Assembly: GCA_003506795.1 (NCBI GenBank)
Contig: DNYO01000094.1
Coordinates: forward strand, 1,361-9,214
Reading direction: 5' to 3'
From: Deltaproteobacteria bacterium
GTDB taxonomy: Bacteria; Desulfobacterota; Syntrophorhabdia; Syntrophorhabdales; Syntrophorhabdaceae
Length of the DNA stretch: 7,854 nt
Shown: one piece after another, positions 1 to 6,522 of the stretch
How positions within the stretch are numbered: the stretch's first letter is position 1
Layout: the number at the start of each line of letters is the position of its first letter
Position numbers and translations under genes: made by a program
Notes under the pieces: generated by a model
Told to the model about the DNA's origin: nothing
Databases searched by the model: none
Seen by the model: only the letters and a program-made list of their open reading frames with translations

Positions 1-428
1 GCCCCTTCTTTTGCCCAGGCCTTCTGGCTATGGGGGTGGTTGCACACGGCCTCACCGAAAACGGCGTCGGCACCATAGGCCGGTGCCAGTACCTCGGCAA
101 AGTACCTGTTCGTTGCACGGGCGATACCATGTTTGCGGTATTCGACAAGGACAAGACCCTGCCCGGCTTCATAGACCGTCTCGACCGGGGCGGATCTGAA
201 AATGCTCACGTACCCCACGATCGTTCCCTTCGAGGAACGCGCCACAGCAGGGATATTCTCGTGCTTCTCAAAGGCTTCCACGAGCGCATCCGGCTGATAA
301 ACGAGCTTCACCGGGTAATCTTCCCCGTAGACGCTGCGGAAAAGTTCGCCTACCCCCTTTGCATCGCCCGGCTGAAAGGTGTCGATGGTAATACGTTCGT
401 TATCAGAGATATCCATTAATATCGGCAT
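1..428 (-). CDS. GNAT family N-acetyltransferase, 3' end cut by window
   Basis: The 142 N-terminal residues visible look like a GNAT acyltransferase, which moves an acyl group from acyl-CoA to an amine. The N-terminal helix region (FQPGDAKGVGELFRSVYGEDYP, residues 19-39, shortened: key residues P20, G21, D22, F30, Y34, G35) is followed by the beta strands IVGYVSIF (70-77) and then GLVLVEYRKHGIA (91-103). The last segment sits where the acetyl-CoA-binding motif A (R/QxxGxG/A) is expected. A conserved-looking FGEAVCNHPHSQK stretch (124-136) follows. The start is taken as ATG at 426-428, not the in-frame ATG at 414-416, because GGAGGG lies 8 nt before the first. The gene follows the glycosyltransferase by 36 bp and is probably the last visible gene of the operon. 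The C-terminus is outside the window, so the substrate cannot be guessed and a longer multidomain protein is possible. Confidence 0.8.
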   Translation of the reverse strand, partial: MPILMDISDNERITIDTFQPGDAKGVGELFRSVYGEDYPVKLVYQPDALVEAFEKHENIPAVARSSKGTIVGYVSIFRSAPVETVYEAGQGLVLVEYRKHGIARATNRYFAEVLAPAYGADAVFGEAVCNHPHSQKAWAKEG

Positions 429-436
429 TGGCAACG

Positions 437-442
437 CCCTCC
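437..442 (-). promoter_or_regulatory. Shine-Dalgarno site deciding the GNAT start
   Basis: The minus strand reads GGAGGG, 8 nt upstream of the ATG at 426-428. The second in-frame ATG at 414-416 would be 20 nt away, too far for this site. The upstream ATG is therefore preferred, giving an N-terminus of MPILMDISD. Confidence 0.7.
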
Positions 443-464
443 AGTTTTACCGGCTTCAAGTCGA

Positions 465-1403
465 TCATGCGCGAAGGCCCGCATTGTCGGGGCACATCCG
501 CAGGTACCATATCACAAGTTTCAAATAATAGGAATAGCGCAGCCTCGACCTGGAACCGAAAAGAAGAAAGGGCATAACGACGACAAAAATAAAAGCCTTC
601 AGGAATTTCACGAAATCGAACGCCAGGGCGTAAACCCGGCCGTGATGTTTTCTTATGAATTTTCTCAATGAAATATTGTATTCCATCCTCCCTTTGACCC
701 AGGTCTTTCGTACCGTTCTGCCCTGAAAATGGACGATCCGGGCCCCGGGAAAGAAAACTACCCTGTAGCCCTTCAGCCTGGCCCGAAGACAGAAGTCCGT
801 CTCCTCGAGAAAGAAGAAGAAACGCTCATCAAAACCATTGAGATCGTCGAAGGCTTCCTTTCGGATCATGATGGCGGCCCCGATCAACGATTCCACGTCC
901 CTGAACGTCCCCCTGCCTGAATCCGGGCCGCTGTGGTTTACACGCTGCAAACCGGGAAGCAATTCGGCCGCCAATCCGGGGATGGCCGCGACGGACCGCT
1001 GGACACCCATGTCCTCATAAACGAGCTGCGGCCCCATGACTGCCAGATCGGCGATCTGCCCGGCGGCGGCTATCATCTTTGCAACCTCGCCTTCAATGAG
1101 GAGCGTATCGGAATTGAGGAGAAGAATATAGCTGCCCCGCGCCAGGCGGACTGCCTGGTTCACCGAGGCGGCAAACCCCATGTTACGGTCATTGCGGACA
1201 TATCCGGCCCGCGGGAACGATCCTTTAACGAGATCAGCGGTGCCATCGCCGGAGGCATTATCGATGATGATGATTTCGGTACCGAAGGACCTCAGGGAAG
1301 GGTCCCTTTCGATGGAACCGAGGAGCCCTTCGAGGAGCTCCCGTGTATCCTTTGTAATGATGACAATGGAAAGGACGGTGGGGGTAGGGCCTCTTTCGCT
1401 CAC
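465..1403 (-). CDS. Family 2 glycosyltransferase (WbbL/rhamnosyltransferase-like)
   Basis: This 312-aa protein should transfer a sugar from a nucleotide-sugar donor to an acceptor on the inner face of the membrane. It has the GT-A fold landmarks: LSIVIITKDT (11-20), EIIIIDNASGDGT (43-55), a NMGFAASVNQA segment (74-84), the DXD-type metal/nucleotide motif LLLNSDTLL (94-102, Asp99), and the acceptor-side FFFLEETDFCLRARLKGY (196-213) with a likely catalytic acidic cluster E200-D203. A hydrophobic stretch near 262-283 could anchor the C-terminus to the membrane. The start is GTG at 1401-1403, 5 bp after the iorA stop. The best Shine-Dalgarno candidate, AGGGGG at 1417-1422, is 13 nt away, so expression may depend on translational coupling to iorA. 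Family assignment is firm and the donor sugar is unknown. A glycosyltransferase behind indolepyruvate oxidoreductase genes is an odd pairing. Confidence 0.88.
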   Translation of the reverse strand: MSERGPTPTVLSIVIITKDTRELLEGLLGSIERDPSLRSFGTEIIIIDNASGDGTADLVKGSFPRAGYVRNDRNMGFAASVNQAVRLARGSYILLLNSDTLLIEGEVAKMIAAAGQIADLAVMGPQLVYEDMGVQRSVAAIPGLAAELLPGLQRVNHSGPDSGRGTFRDVESLIGAAIMIRKEAFDDLNGFDERFFFFLEETDFCLRARLKGYRVVFFPGARIVHFQGRTVRKTWVKGRMEYNISLRKFIRKHHGRVYALAFDFVKFLKAFIFVVVMPFLLFGSRSRLRYSYYLKLVIWYLRMCPDNAGLRA

Positions 1404-1408
1404 GCCCG

Positions 1409-3205
1409 TTATTTTGCCCCCTGCTTGACCGCGCCTTTGAGCTTCCTCAGGGCCTTTCCCTTAACCTGTACCGGGCAGGCATAATAGCAGATCCCGCAAT
1501 TCGTGCAGATGCTGTCATCGATCCTGATCTTTTTCGCGTCTTCGTCAAAAGACATTGCCGGGCAATCGAAGGTGGCAAGGCAGCTTTTGCAGCCTACGCA
1601 ATCGCTCTCGATATCGACAGGATATGCCGCCTCCTTTACCGCCCCCTTTGTGAGGAGTAAACACTGGCGCCTTGCGATAATGACCGCGGGAAGCATTTCG
1701 TCCCCTTTCAGGTAATCGAAGGCCTCCCTGATCGTACCGATCATCAGCGGGACATCGTAGGGATCCACGATCTTCAGATACTTTACGCCGAGACCCGTGA
1801 CGATATCTTCGATGGCCACGCTGCGGGTCTTGACGCCATCGACGGTAACGCCCGTCTGAGGCGTCGGCTGCATTCCCGTCATGGCCGTTGTCGAATTGTC
1901 CATGAGGACAAGAATGAACCTCTTCCGGTTTTTCACAGCGTCATAGAGCGGCGCCAGGCAGGCGTGCAGAAAGGTGGAATCCCCGACGGACGCAAGGATC
2001 GGGACAAGTTTCCCGTCCTGATTGAATGCGTCGTAGAAACCCTCCGCCATGGTCACGCCGGCGCCCATGTCAAGGCAGGTATCAACGGCGCCCTGGGAAA
2101 TACCCAGGGTATAGCACCCGATATCCCCGGGATAGATGGCATCGGGCCATAGATACTGCATTGCAAAGAAAGAAGCCCGGTGGGGACAGCCGGGGCAGAG
2201 CTTTGGCGGTCTCGGGATGACTGCCACATCCGAAAGCGCCTCTTCAATGGTCCCGTCGGGCGCGAAAAGGTCCTTTCTTCCCAACCCGAGTCTGCCTAAT
2301 ACCCCCGACAGCATATCCCTGACGATGTCGTAGGTGATCTCCCCCGATGACGGCACGGTCCCGTCGCTTCTGCCCATAACTTTTTTGTGGTCGCCTATGA
2401 GCGCCTCGATCACCTGGTCCGTCTCCTCCACTACCAGGACCCGTTCCATGGACCTCACAAAATCCGAAAGAGCTTCACTGGAAGGGTACACTTTCAGTAC
2501 CTTGTAGATCGACACCACGTCGGCGGCACCAAGTTCTTCGATGACGTCATAGACGAGGGAATAGCTCATGCCCGATGCGACAATGCCCAGTTTTCCCCCC
2601 GTTCCCGCAAGATGGCCTTCCTGGAGAGAAACCTTCCTGGCCCCCGGGCTGTAAAGAGAAATCGACTCGCGGGCATGGCTCACCCGGTGCGTGGAACGGA
2701 TGATCACCGGCACTTTGTTCTCGAAAGACCAGTTGAGGGCGTAATAGGCAACGTCCGCCGCCTCCGTAGGCGACGCAGGGTCAAAGACCGGGATACCGAA
2801 TAGGGTCGCAATAAGGCGGGTATCCTGCTCGGTCTGGGATGACTGTGGACCGGGATCGTCGCAGGAGACAATGACAAGTCCTCCTTCGATGGTCTTTTCC
2901 CGGGACCTCAAGAGCGCCGGGAACGCGACGTTAAGACCCACCTGTTTCATGAAACACGCCGCCCTGGCGCCAGAGTATGCCGCCGCTCCGAAGGCTACCT
3001 CGAATGCGCAAAGTTCATTTGTCGACCACTCGGTGTGGATCTTCACGTCTTCCATTTTCTTGAAGTACACGACACCCGGCAATATCTCGGAACTCGGTGT
3101 CCCGGGATACGCTGCCGCGATCTCAAGACCGGCCTCGACAAGACCGCGCGCGATGGCCTGATTTCCTATTACAACTTCTTCTCTGCTCTGCACTGATCCT
3201 CCCAT
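1409..3205 (-). CDS. iorA: Indolepyruvate:ferredoxin oxidoreductase, alpha subunit
   Basis: This is the catalytic subunit of the enzyme that converts arylpyruvates (indole-, phenyl-, 4-hydroxyphenylpyruvate) plus CoA to arylacetyl-CoA and CO2 with ferredoxin. The reaction is reversible in some anaerobes. The 598 aa match the usual family length. In order: a PYR domain with HTEWSTNE (57-64; Glu59 is the expected TPP-activating acid); a middle transketolase-C-like domain (205-270); the family motif LCPGCPHR (336-343); a TPP domain with GDIGCYTLG (360-368) and the Mg-TPP motif GDS...N (408-410 to Asn437); and a C-terminal two-cluster ferredoxin domain with Cys536, 539, 542, 548 and Cys567, 570, 573, 577. 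All key residues are present, so it should be active. It lies 6 bp after iorB, its obligate partner. The start is ambiguous between ATG 3203-3205 and the in-frame GTG 3191-3193. Confidence 0.96.
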   Translation of the reverse strand: MGGSVQSREEVVIGNQAIARGLVEAGLEIAAAYPGTPSSEILPGVVYFKKMEDVKIHTEWSTNELCAFEVAFGAAAYSGARAACFMKQVGLNVAFPALLRSREKTIEGGLVIVSCDDPGPQSSQTEQDTRLIATLFGIPVFDPASPTEAADVAYYALNWSFENKVPVIIRSTHRVSHARESISLYSPGARKVSLQEGHLAGTGGKLGIVASGMSYSLVYDVIEELGAADVVSIYKVLKVYPSSEALSDFVRSMERVLVVEETDQVIEALIGDHKKVMGRSDGTVPSSGEITYDIVRDMLSGVLGRLGLGRKDLFAPDGTIEEALSDVAVIPRPPKLCPGCPHRASFFAMQYLWPDAIYPGDIGCYTLGISQGAVDTCLDMGAGVTMAEGFYDAFNQDGKLVPILASVGDSTFLHACLAPLYDAVKNRKRFILVLMDNSTTAMTGMQPTPQTGVTVDGVKTRSVAIEDIVTGLGVKYLKIVDPYDVPLMIGTIREAFDYLKGDEMLPAVIIARRQCLLLTKGAVKEAAYPVDIESDCVGCKSCLATFDCPAMSFDEDAKKIRIDDSICTNCGICYYACPVQVKGKALRKLKGAVKQGAK

Positions 3206-3211
3206 AAGACC
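3191..3211 (-). promoter_or_regulatory. Two overlapping start signals for iorA
   Basis: The minus strand offers TGAGG, tctt, then ATG (3203-3205), and 12 nt later GGGAGG (3198-3203), atca, then GTG (3191-3193) in the same frame. Both spacers are 4 nt. The first gives MGGSVQSREE and the second MQSREE. The GTG has the better Shine-Dalgarno match and the ATG the better codon. Only the first four residues are affected. Confidence 0.5.
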
Positions 3212-3796
3212 TCACACACCCTGCTGCGGTATCTTCACCGCGCCCTGCCCGCCCGCGGCTTCGAATCCCTTTGCGAAGACAGCGAGGTTCTTGGCCAGGA
3301 ATTTTTCCGGTACACGAGACCGGATTGTGTTTTCCAGCACCTCCCGCGTAAACGGGGCAATCCCGAAGGAGGCAAAGGAACCCAGGAGCGCCATATTGGC
3401 CGATTGGAACATCCCTTCGTCGCGGGCTATGCCATCGGCATCGACGAGGCGGCAAACGATCCCTCTTTTCTTCAGCAACGCATCAACCGACGAGGGAAGC
3501 CCTTTCGCCCGGGTATTGATAAGCGCCAGACCACCCTTCTTGAGAAAAAAAAGTGTCCTGTAAAATTCACTTTCTTCGAAGGCAAGCAGGATGTCACCAT
3601 TCTCCCTTCCGATGAAGGGACTGGCAAAATCACCCACCTTTACAAGAGAGACAACCGAGCCGCCTCTCTGGCTCATGCCGTATTCATCGGAGGCAACGGC
3701 CTTCAAACCGCTTGTTATGGCCGCTTCAATGAGTATCGTGGAGGCAAGAAGAACCCCTCTTCCCCCTATTCCCGCGCATATGATCTCATGTTTCAT
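3212..3796 (-). CDS. iorB: Indolepyruvate:ferredoxin oxidoreductase, beta subunit
   Basis: This 194-aa protein belongs to the pyruvate/ketoisovalerate oxidoreductase gamma-type family and is the second subunit of IorAB. The N-terminus carries the glycine-rich GIGGRG loop (9-14), followed by the family's SDEYGMSQRGGSV segment (36-48) and a Rossmann-like core ending in the ANMALLG region (about 133-139). The length is typical. Its ATG overlaps the stop codon of the upstream IorA-like gene as ATGA, so the two should be translationally coupled. iorA follows 6 bp after the iorB stop. The order iorB-iorA is the reverse of many iorAB operons. The coupling suggests that the degenerate upstream protein is made in fixed ratio with the IOR complex. 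Confidence 0.94.
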   Translation of the reverse strand: MKHEIICAGIGGRGVLLASTILIEAAITSGLKAVASDEYGMSQRGGSVVSLVKVGDFASPFIGRENGDILLAFEESEFYRTLFFLKKGGLALINTRAKGLPSSVDALLKKRGIVCRLVDADGIARDEGMFQSANMALLGSFASFGIAPFTREVLENTIRSRVPEKFLAKNLAVFAKGFEAAGGQGAVKIPQQGV

Positions 3797-5016
3797 ATCA
3801 TACCCCTGTAGAAAATGGCCACGGGCTCAGTCGTGTCCCTGAACCGGGCGAGTTCGTCGACCGTACCAATAGCGAAAATGCTTTTGACTCCGTAGCTGCC
3901 GAGGATCCTTCTGATCTCTTCCTCCCGCTGGCTTACCATAATAAGGAGGGGACAGGAAGAACCATTGTACAGGGTGTTCACGTAAGCAGGCATCCCTGAA
4001 TGGAAAAAGTGGTCCTCGAAGGTGACGGCGAGGATGTTCTTTTCCGGGTGGAGCTTCTTGATGCCGTGGGCCATGTTGATGGAAGATGCCGGCCCCAGCC
4101 GGTCCCTCACCACGGTGAATCCTGCTATGACCTCATCATACTGAGGCCTGCCTCTCCCGGATTCGACAAAACCGCTTTTCACCTTCGTCCTGTCGGGTAT
4201 CTGCAGTTCTATTGCCGGATAGGTCTCGACAACCAGGACCTCATCCATGCCGTCGATAAAGCCCTGGACCAGTTTGTGAGGCAGAGGGAAAATTGTCGCC
4301 AGCTTGAGCACGCTGGCGTCCTCGTCGTAAAAGGCGAGACGGGAAAACCTGTCCGTAACGAGACCGGTTGAACCCCTCTTCACGACAATGTTATCTTCGT
4401 AAGTCTCGAAGGCCTCCGAGACCTTTTTTATCTTTTCATTCAGTTCGCCGTGAAGACTGAAGCGGAATTTGGGGGTTGCGGCCCACCTGCCCGGCTCCTT
4501 TATGAAAGAAGCGGCCTTTGCCTGCGGCTTCGTGCCCTGGCCGCCTCCAGTCTTCGCGCCTTCGTCATACCTGTCGGGGACGGCCTGCACGATAATGGGG
4601 ATCCTGTATTCTTCGGAGGCATCGAACCCATACCGTACGGCCCTTGCCAGTTCGTCCCGCGTCTCTGCGGCGATGAGGGGCAGTTTGGAGAAGAGGCCGA
4701 GCGGTGTCACCTCCTCGTCATTTTCCTGCACGGCAACAATCAGAAACGACCCGGCCACGCCTGTGTAGGCGGAGCTCATGACGGGATCCAAGGCCTCATA
4801 CAGGCCTTCCGTGGAAAGGATGCAGGCGCATCTCTTGCCGGCGTAAGCCCCGGCCAGGGCGAGTTCGTAGGCAATCTTTTCGTTTGTCGAAACCTCGCAA
4901 TGGAAGGAAGGCGAATTGCCCGACAGGCGGTGTGCAGTCGCCGCTGTCGCCCTGTTCGTTACATAAAGGTGCTGCACGGCGTTTTCCATCAACAGCGTGA
5001 TGATATTCTCATGCAT
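3793..5016 (-). CDS. Degenerate IorA-like protein lacking TPP motif and ferredoxin domain
   Basis: This 407-aa protein is a paralog of the IorA encoded by the same operon. Its PYR-like domain (about 1-150) has HCEVSTNEKIAYELALAGAYAGKR-type sequence starting at residue 39, matching IorA HTEWSTNE with the acidic residue (Glu41) kept. A middle domain (about 205-272) with DEVLVVET parallels IorA ERVLVVEE. The C-terminal part (about 300-407) follows the IorA TPP domain, but the Mg-TPP motif GDS...N reads FED (333-335) and Gln363. CPGCPHR and GDIGCY are absent, and there is no Fe-S domain. It should not bind TPP normally, so a structural, regulatory or substrate-selecting subunit is inferred. A linker rich in Gly, Lys and Ala (151-170) separates the domains. 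AAGGAG 8 nt before the ATG supports the start. The gap from the aminotransferase is 13 bp, and the end overlaps iorB. Confidence 0.85.
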   Translation of the reverse strand: MHENIITLLMENAVQHLYVTNRATAATAHRLSGNSPSFHCEVSTNEKIAYELALAGAYAGKRCACILSTEGLYEALDPVMSSAYTGVAGSFLIVAVQENDEEVTPLGLFSKLPLIAAETRDELARAVRYGFDASEEYRIPIIVQAVPDRYDEGAKTGGGQGTKPQAKAASFIKEPGRWAATPKFRFSLHGELNEKIKKVSEAFETYEDNIVVKRGSTGLVTDRFSRLAFYDEDASVLKLATIFPLPHKLVQGFIDGMDEVLVVETYPAIELQIPDRTKVKSGFVESGRGRPQYDEVIAGFTVVRDRLGPASSINMAHGIKKLHPEKNILAVTFEDHFFHSGMPAYVNTLYNGSSCPLLIMVSQREEEIRRILGSYGVKSIFAIGTVDELARFRDTTEPVAIFYRGMI

Positions 5017-5029
5017 CGCGAGAACTCCT

Positions 5030-6130
5030 TTAGACCATTTTTCTCAGCACGTCGATCCCCTTCAGAAGGTTCTCTTCGGTCGCAGCGAAGGAGATGCGCA
5101 CATGACTGTCCCGTGACGAAAAAATGCTGCCCGGGATAATGAAGAGGTTATTTTCCAGGGCGCGCTCGACAAAAGCCATGCTGTCCCCGCCGGGCACTTC
5201 AGGAAAGATAAAGAATGCCCCTCTCGGTTTTACAACATTGTACTTGTCTTTAATCCCATTGTAAATAAGGTCCCGTTTTTTGCGGTACTGATCGATGGTC
5301 TGGTCCATGCTGTAATCGAGGGCCGTCAGGGCCGCTTTTTGCGCGAAGGAGGTGACACTGCTGAAGGCATATTGCTGCATGGTTATCATACACTGGATGA
5401 TCTCGCGGGGTCCCGCCACATACCCGAGGCGCCAGCCGGTCATCCCCCATGTCTTGGAGAAGCCTCCGAAGGTTACCGTCTTGTCATATAACTGCCCCAG
5501 ATAGGGCTTGTCACCGGTCCCTTCGTCGTAAATGAACCGGTCGTAGATATCGTCGGAAAAGACGAGGAGGTCTTTTTCCCGGGCCACCCTCGCCACCATC
5601 TCCAGCTCCTGCCGGGAATTGACCATCCCCGTCGGATTGTTGGGGCTGTTGATGAGGATGATCCTGGTCCGGTCCGTTATTGCCCGGCGCAGTTCTTCCT
5701 CCCTCAGCGTAAAATCAGGGTACGTATCGAAAAAGACGGGCCTGCCGCCAAGGAAGAGCACCTGATATTCATAGAGGACAAAGTATGGATCGGGAATGAC
5801 CACTTCTTCCCCGGGGTTGAGCGTCGTCATGAGGGCAAGGAGGAGCCCGCCCGTCACCCCTGCCGTGATGATGACGTCTTCGCAGATGATCCCCTTCTTC
5901 CTGAGGTGGGTGAGGACCTTTTCCCTCAGTTCAGGGATCCCTCCGGAGGGGGTATATTTATTGAAGCCCTTTTGTATCCACGCGATACCTTCATTCTTGA
6001 TTTCATCGGGGATATCGAAATCGGGCTCCCCGATACTCAAATTGATGGGGTTTTTTACTTTTTGTGCCAGGTCGAAGATCTTTCGAACACCTGACGGCCG
6101 TACCTGCATGACTCTATCGGAAAGCAGCAT
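5030..6130 (-). CDS. Class I/II PLP-dependent aminotransferase (aspartate/aromatic type)
   Basis: This 366-aa fold-type I aminotransferase interconverts an amino acid and its 2-oxoacid with pyridoxal phosphate in the cytosol. Visible features are LSIGEPDFDIP (31-41), NKYTPSGG (57-64), NSPNNPTG (161-168, Asn165 contacting PLP), SDDIYD (192-197, Asp193 for the pyridine nitrogen, Tyr196), GGFSKTWGMTGWRLGY (222-237) with Schiff-base Lys226, and HVRISF (343-348) with the carboxylate-binding Arg345. All catalytic residues are intact. It is the first gene of the ior operon, so an aromatic amino acid (Trp, Phe, Tyr) is the likely substrate; family sequence alone would also allow aspartate. GGGAGG (6136-6141), 5 nt before the ATG, fixes the start. 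Expression is probably governed by the Trp-codon leader upstream. Confidence 0.92.
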   Translation of the reverse strand: MLLSDRVMQVRPSGVRKIFDLAQKVKNPINLSIGEPDFDIPDEIKNEGIAWIQKGFNKYTPSGGIPELREKVLTHLRKKGIICEDVIITAGVTGGLLLALMTTLNPGEEVVIPDPYFVLYEYQVLFLGGRPVFFDTYPDFTLREEELRRAITDRTRIILINSPNNPTGMVNSRQELEMVARVAREKDLLVFSDDIYDRFIYDEGTGDKPYLGQLYDKTVTFGGFSKTWGMTGWRLGYVAGPREIIQCMITMQQYAFSSVTSFAQKAALTALDYSMDQTIDQYRKKRDLIYNGIKDKYNVVKPRGAFFIFPEVPGGDSMAFVERALENNLFIIPGSIFSSRDSHVRISFAATEENLLKGIDVLRKMV

Positions 6131-6304
6131 CTATTCCTCCCTGCGAGCTGAATGAACCCGGCTCCATCTCTGGAGCCTCCATGTCGGGACTGTGTGGAAC
6201 ACCGGCCGTGATTTGTCCGTAAACTTTGCCCTGAAAACACCCGTCACGTCAACCCTTTCCTTCCACCCAGCGCCCGTTACTCCTCACGCTACACGAATCG
6301 ACCC
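6131..6304 (-). other. Leader DNA between repeat array and aminotransferase
   Basis: This is the promoter-proximal untranslated stretch of the operon. Apart from the small hairpin at 6160-6177 and the Shine-Dalgarno site at 6136-6141, no gene, convincing promoter or terminator is visible on either strand. TTGACG at about 6246-6251 has no good -10 at the right distance. A second, unattenuated promoter here is not supported but cannot be excluded. Confidence 0.4.
6160..6177 (-). other. Hairpin with GAGA tetraloop upstream of the aminotransferase
   Basis: The minus strand reads GGCTCCA-GAGA-TGGAGCC: a perfect 7-bp stem closed by a GNRA-type loop. It ends 18 nt before the Shine-Dalgarno site of the aminotransferase gene. 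No T-run follows, so it is not a terminator. It may stabilise the 5' end of a processed mRNA or tune translation, or it may be neutral. Confidence 0.4.
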
Positions 6305-6370
6305 ATCACCTATAGGTCCTATAGGCCTCACCATAAGTCCTATAGGACCTATACGACCTATTTGACCTAT
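6305..6370 (-). repeat. Tandem array of seven ATAGGNNNN 9-nt-type units
   Basis: Read on the minus strand the array is ATAGGTCAA, ATAGGTCGT, ATAGGTCCT, ATAGGACTT, ATGGTGAGGCCT (a 12-nt variant), ATAGGACCT, ATAGGTGAT. The register is 9 nt except for one unit. It also contains palindromes: GTCCTATAGGAC at 6337-6348 and CCTATAGG at 6309-6316 and 6318-6325. It lies between the attenuator terminator and the aminotransferase, so read-through transcripts carry it. Similar CCTATAGG-rich intergenic arrays are, from memory only, common in deltaproteobacterial genomes. Function is unknown. Confidence 0.75.
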
Positions 6371-6428
6371 CAACCGAATCCTTTCCACCCTAAAATAATC
6401 GGTGCAACCATTCCTCCTTTCAATAATC
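6371..6428 (-). other. Spacer after the attenuator with an orphan ribosome-binding sequence
   Basis: Just past the terminator the minus strand has AAAGGAGG (6413-6420), a near-perfect Shine-Dalgarno sequence. It touches an ATG at 6409-6411 with only one or two bases between. That ATG opens a 13-codon frame (MVAPIILGWKGFG) ending at 6370, exactly at the edge of the repeat array. The spacing is too short for efficient initiation. It may be a remnant of an original first-gene start or simply chance. Confidence 0.3.
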
Positions 6429-6461
6429 AAAAAGGCCATGGTTTTCTTACCCATGGCCTTT
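6429..6461 (-). terminator. Intrinsic terminator of the operon leader (attenuator)
   Basis: On the minus strand AAAGGCCATGG (6461-6451), a 9-nt loop, and CCATGGCCTTT (6441-6431) form a perfect 11-bp stem. The stem runs into a T-rich tail (TTTTTGATTATTG starting inside the stem at 6433). The T-run is present only in the minus-strand direction; on the plus strand the stem is followed by CAAACAAG. It lies about 300 nt before the first operon gene and about 110 nt after the predicted transcription start, the place expected for an attenuator. Confidence 0.8.
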
Positions 6462-6522
6462 CAAACAAGACGGCCACGGACGGTGTGAAACCGTCCCTGG
6501 CCGGAAATTACGGTCTCACACC
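6451..6522 (-). promoter_or_regulatory. Mutually exclusive leader RNA stems (attenuation switch)
   Basis: Three pairings compete on the minus strand. Segment 1 (6510-6522, GGTGTGAGACCGT) pairs with segment 2 (6482-6494, ACGGTTTCACACC): 13 bp with one G-U. Overlapping segment 2, CGGCCAGGGACGG (6491-6503) pairs with segment 3, CCGTCCGTGGCCG (6471-6483): 12 bp around one G/G mismatch, with a 7-nt loop. Segment 3 (CCGTGGCC, 6472-6479) can instead pair with the 5' arm of the terminator (GGCCATGG, 6451-6458): 8 bp with one G-U. So 1:2 frees segment 3 to act as antiterminator, while 2:3 lets the terminator form. Segment 1 contains the stop codon of the leader peptide, which links the choice to ribosome position. 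Confidence 0.7.

Noticed and set aside
933..1484. 183-codon plus-strand frame opposite the glycosyltransferase and iorA end
   Set aside because: It is antisense to clear GT2 and ferredoxin-domain motifs, spans their junction, and has no family features.
4450..5139. 229-codon plus-strand frame opposite the IorA-like and aminotransferase genes
   Set aside because: It crosses two well-supported minus-strand genes and their intergenic gap, and is low-complexity Arg/Gly/Cys-rich sequence with no recognisable domain. It is a shadow of GC-rich coding DNA.
6305..6370. CRISPR-like repeat array
   Set aside because: Units of 9 nt without unique spacers are far too short and contiguous for CRISPR, and no cas genes are present.
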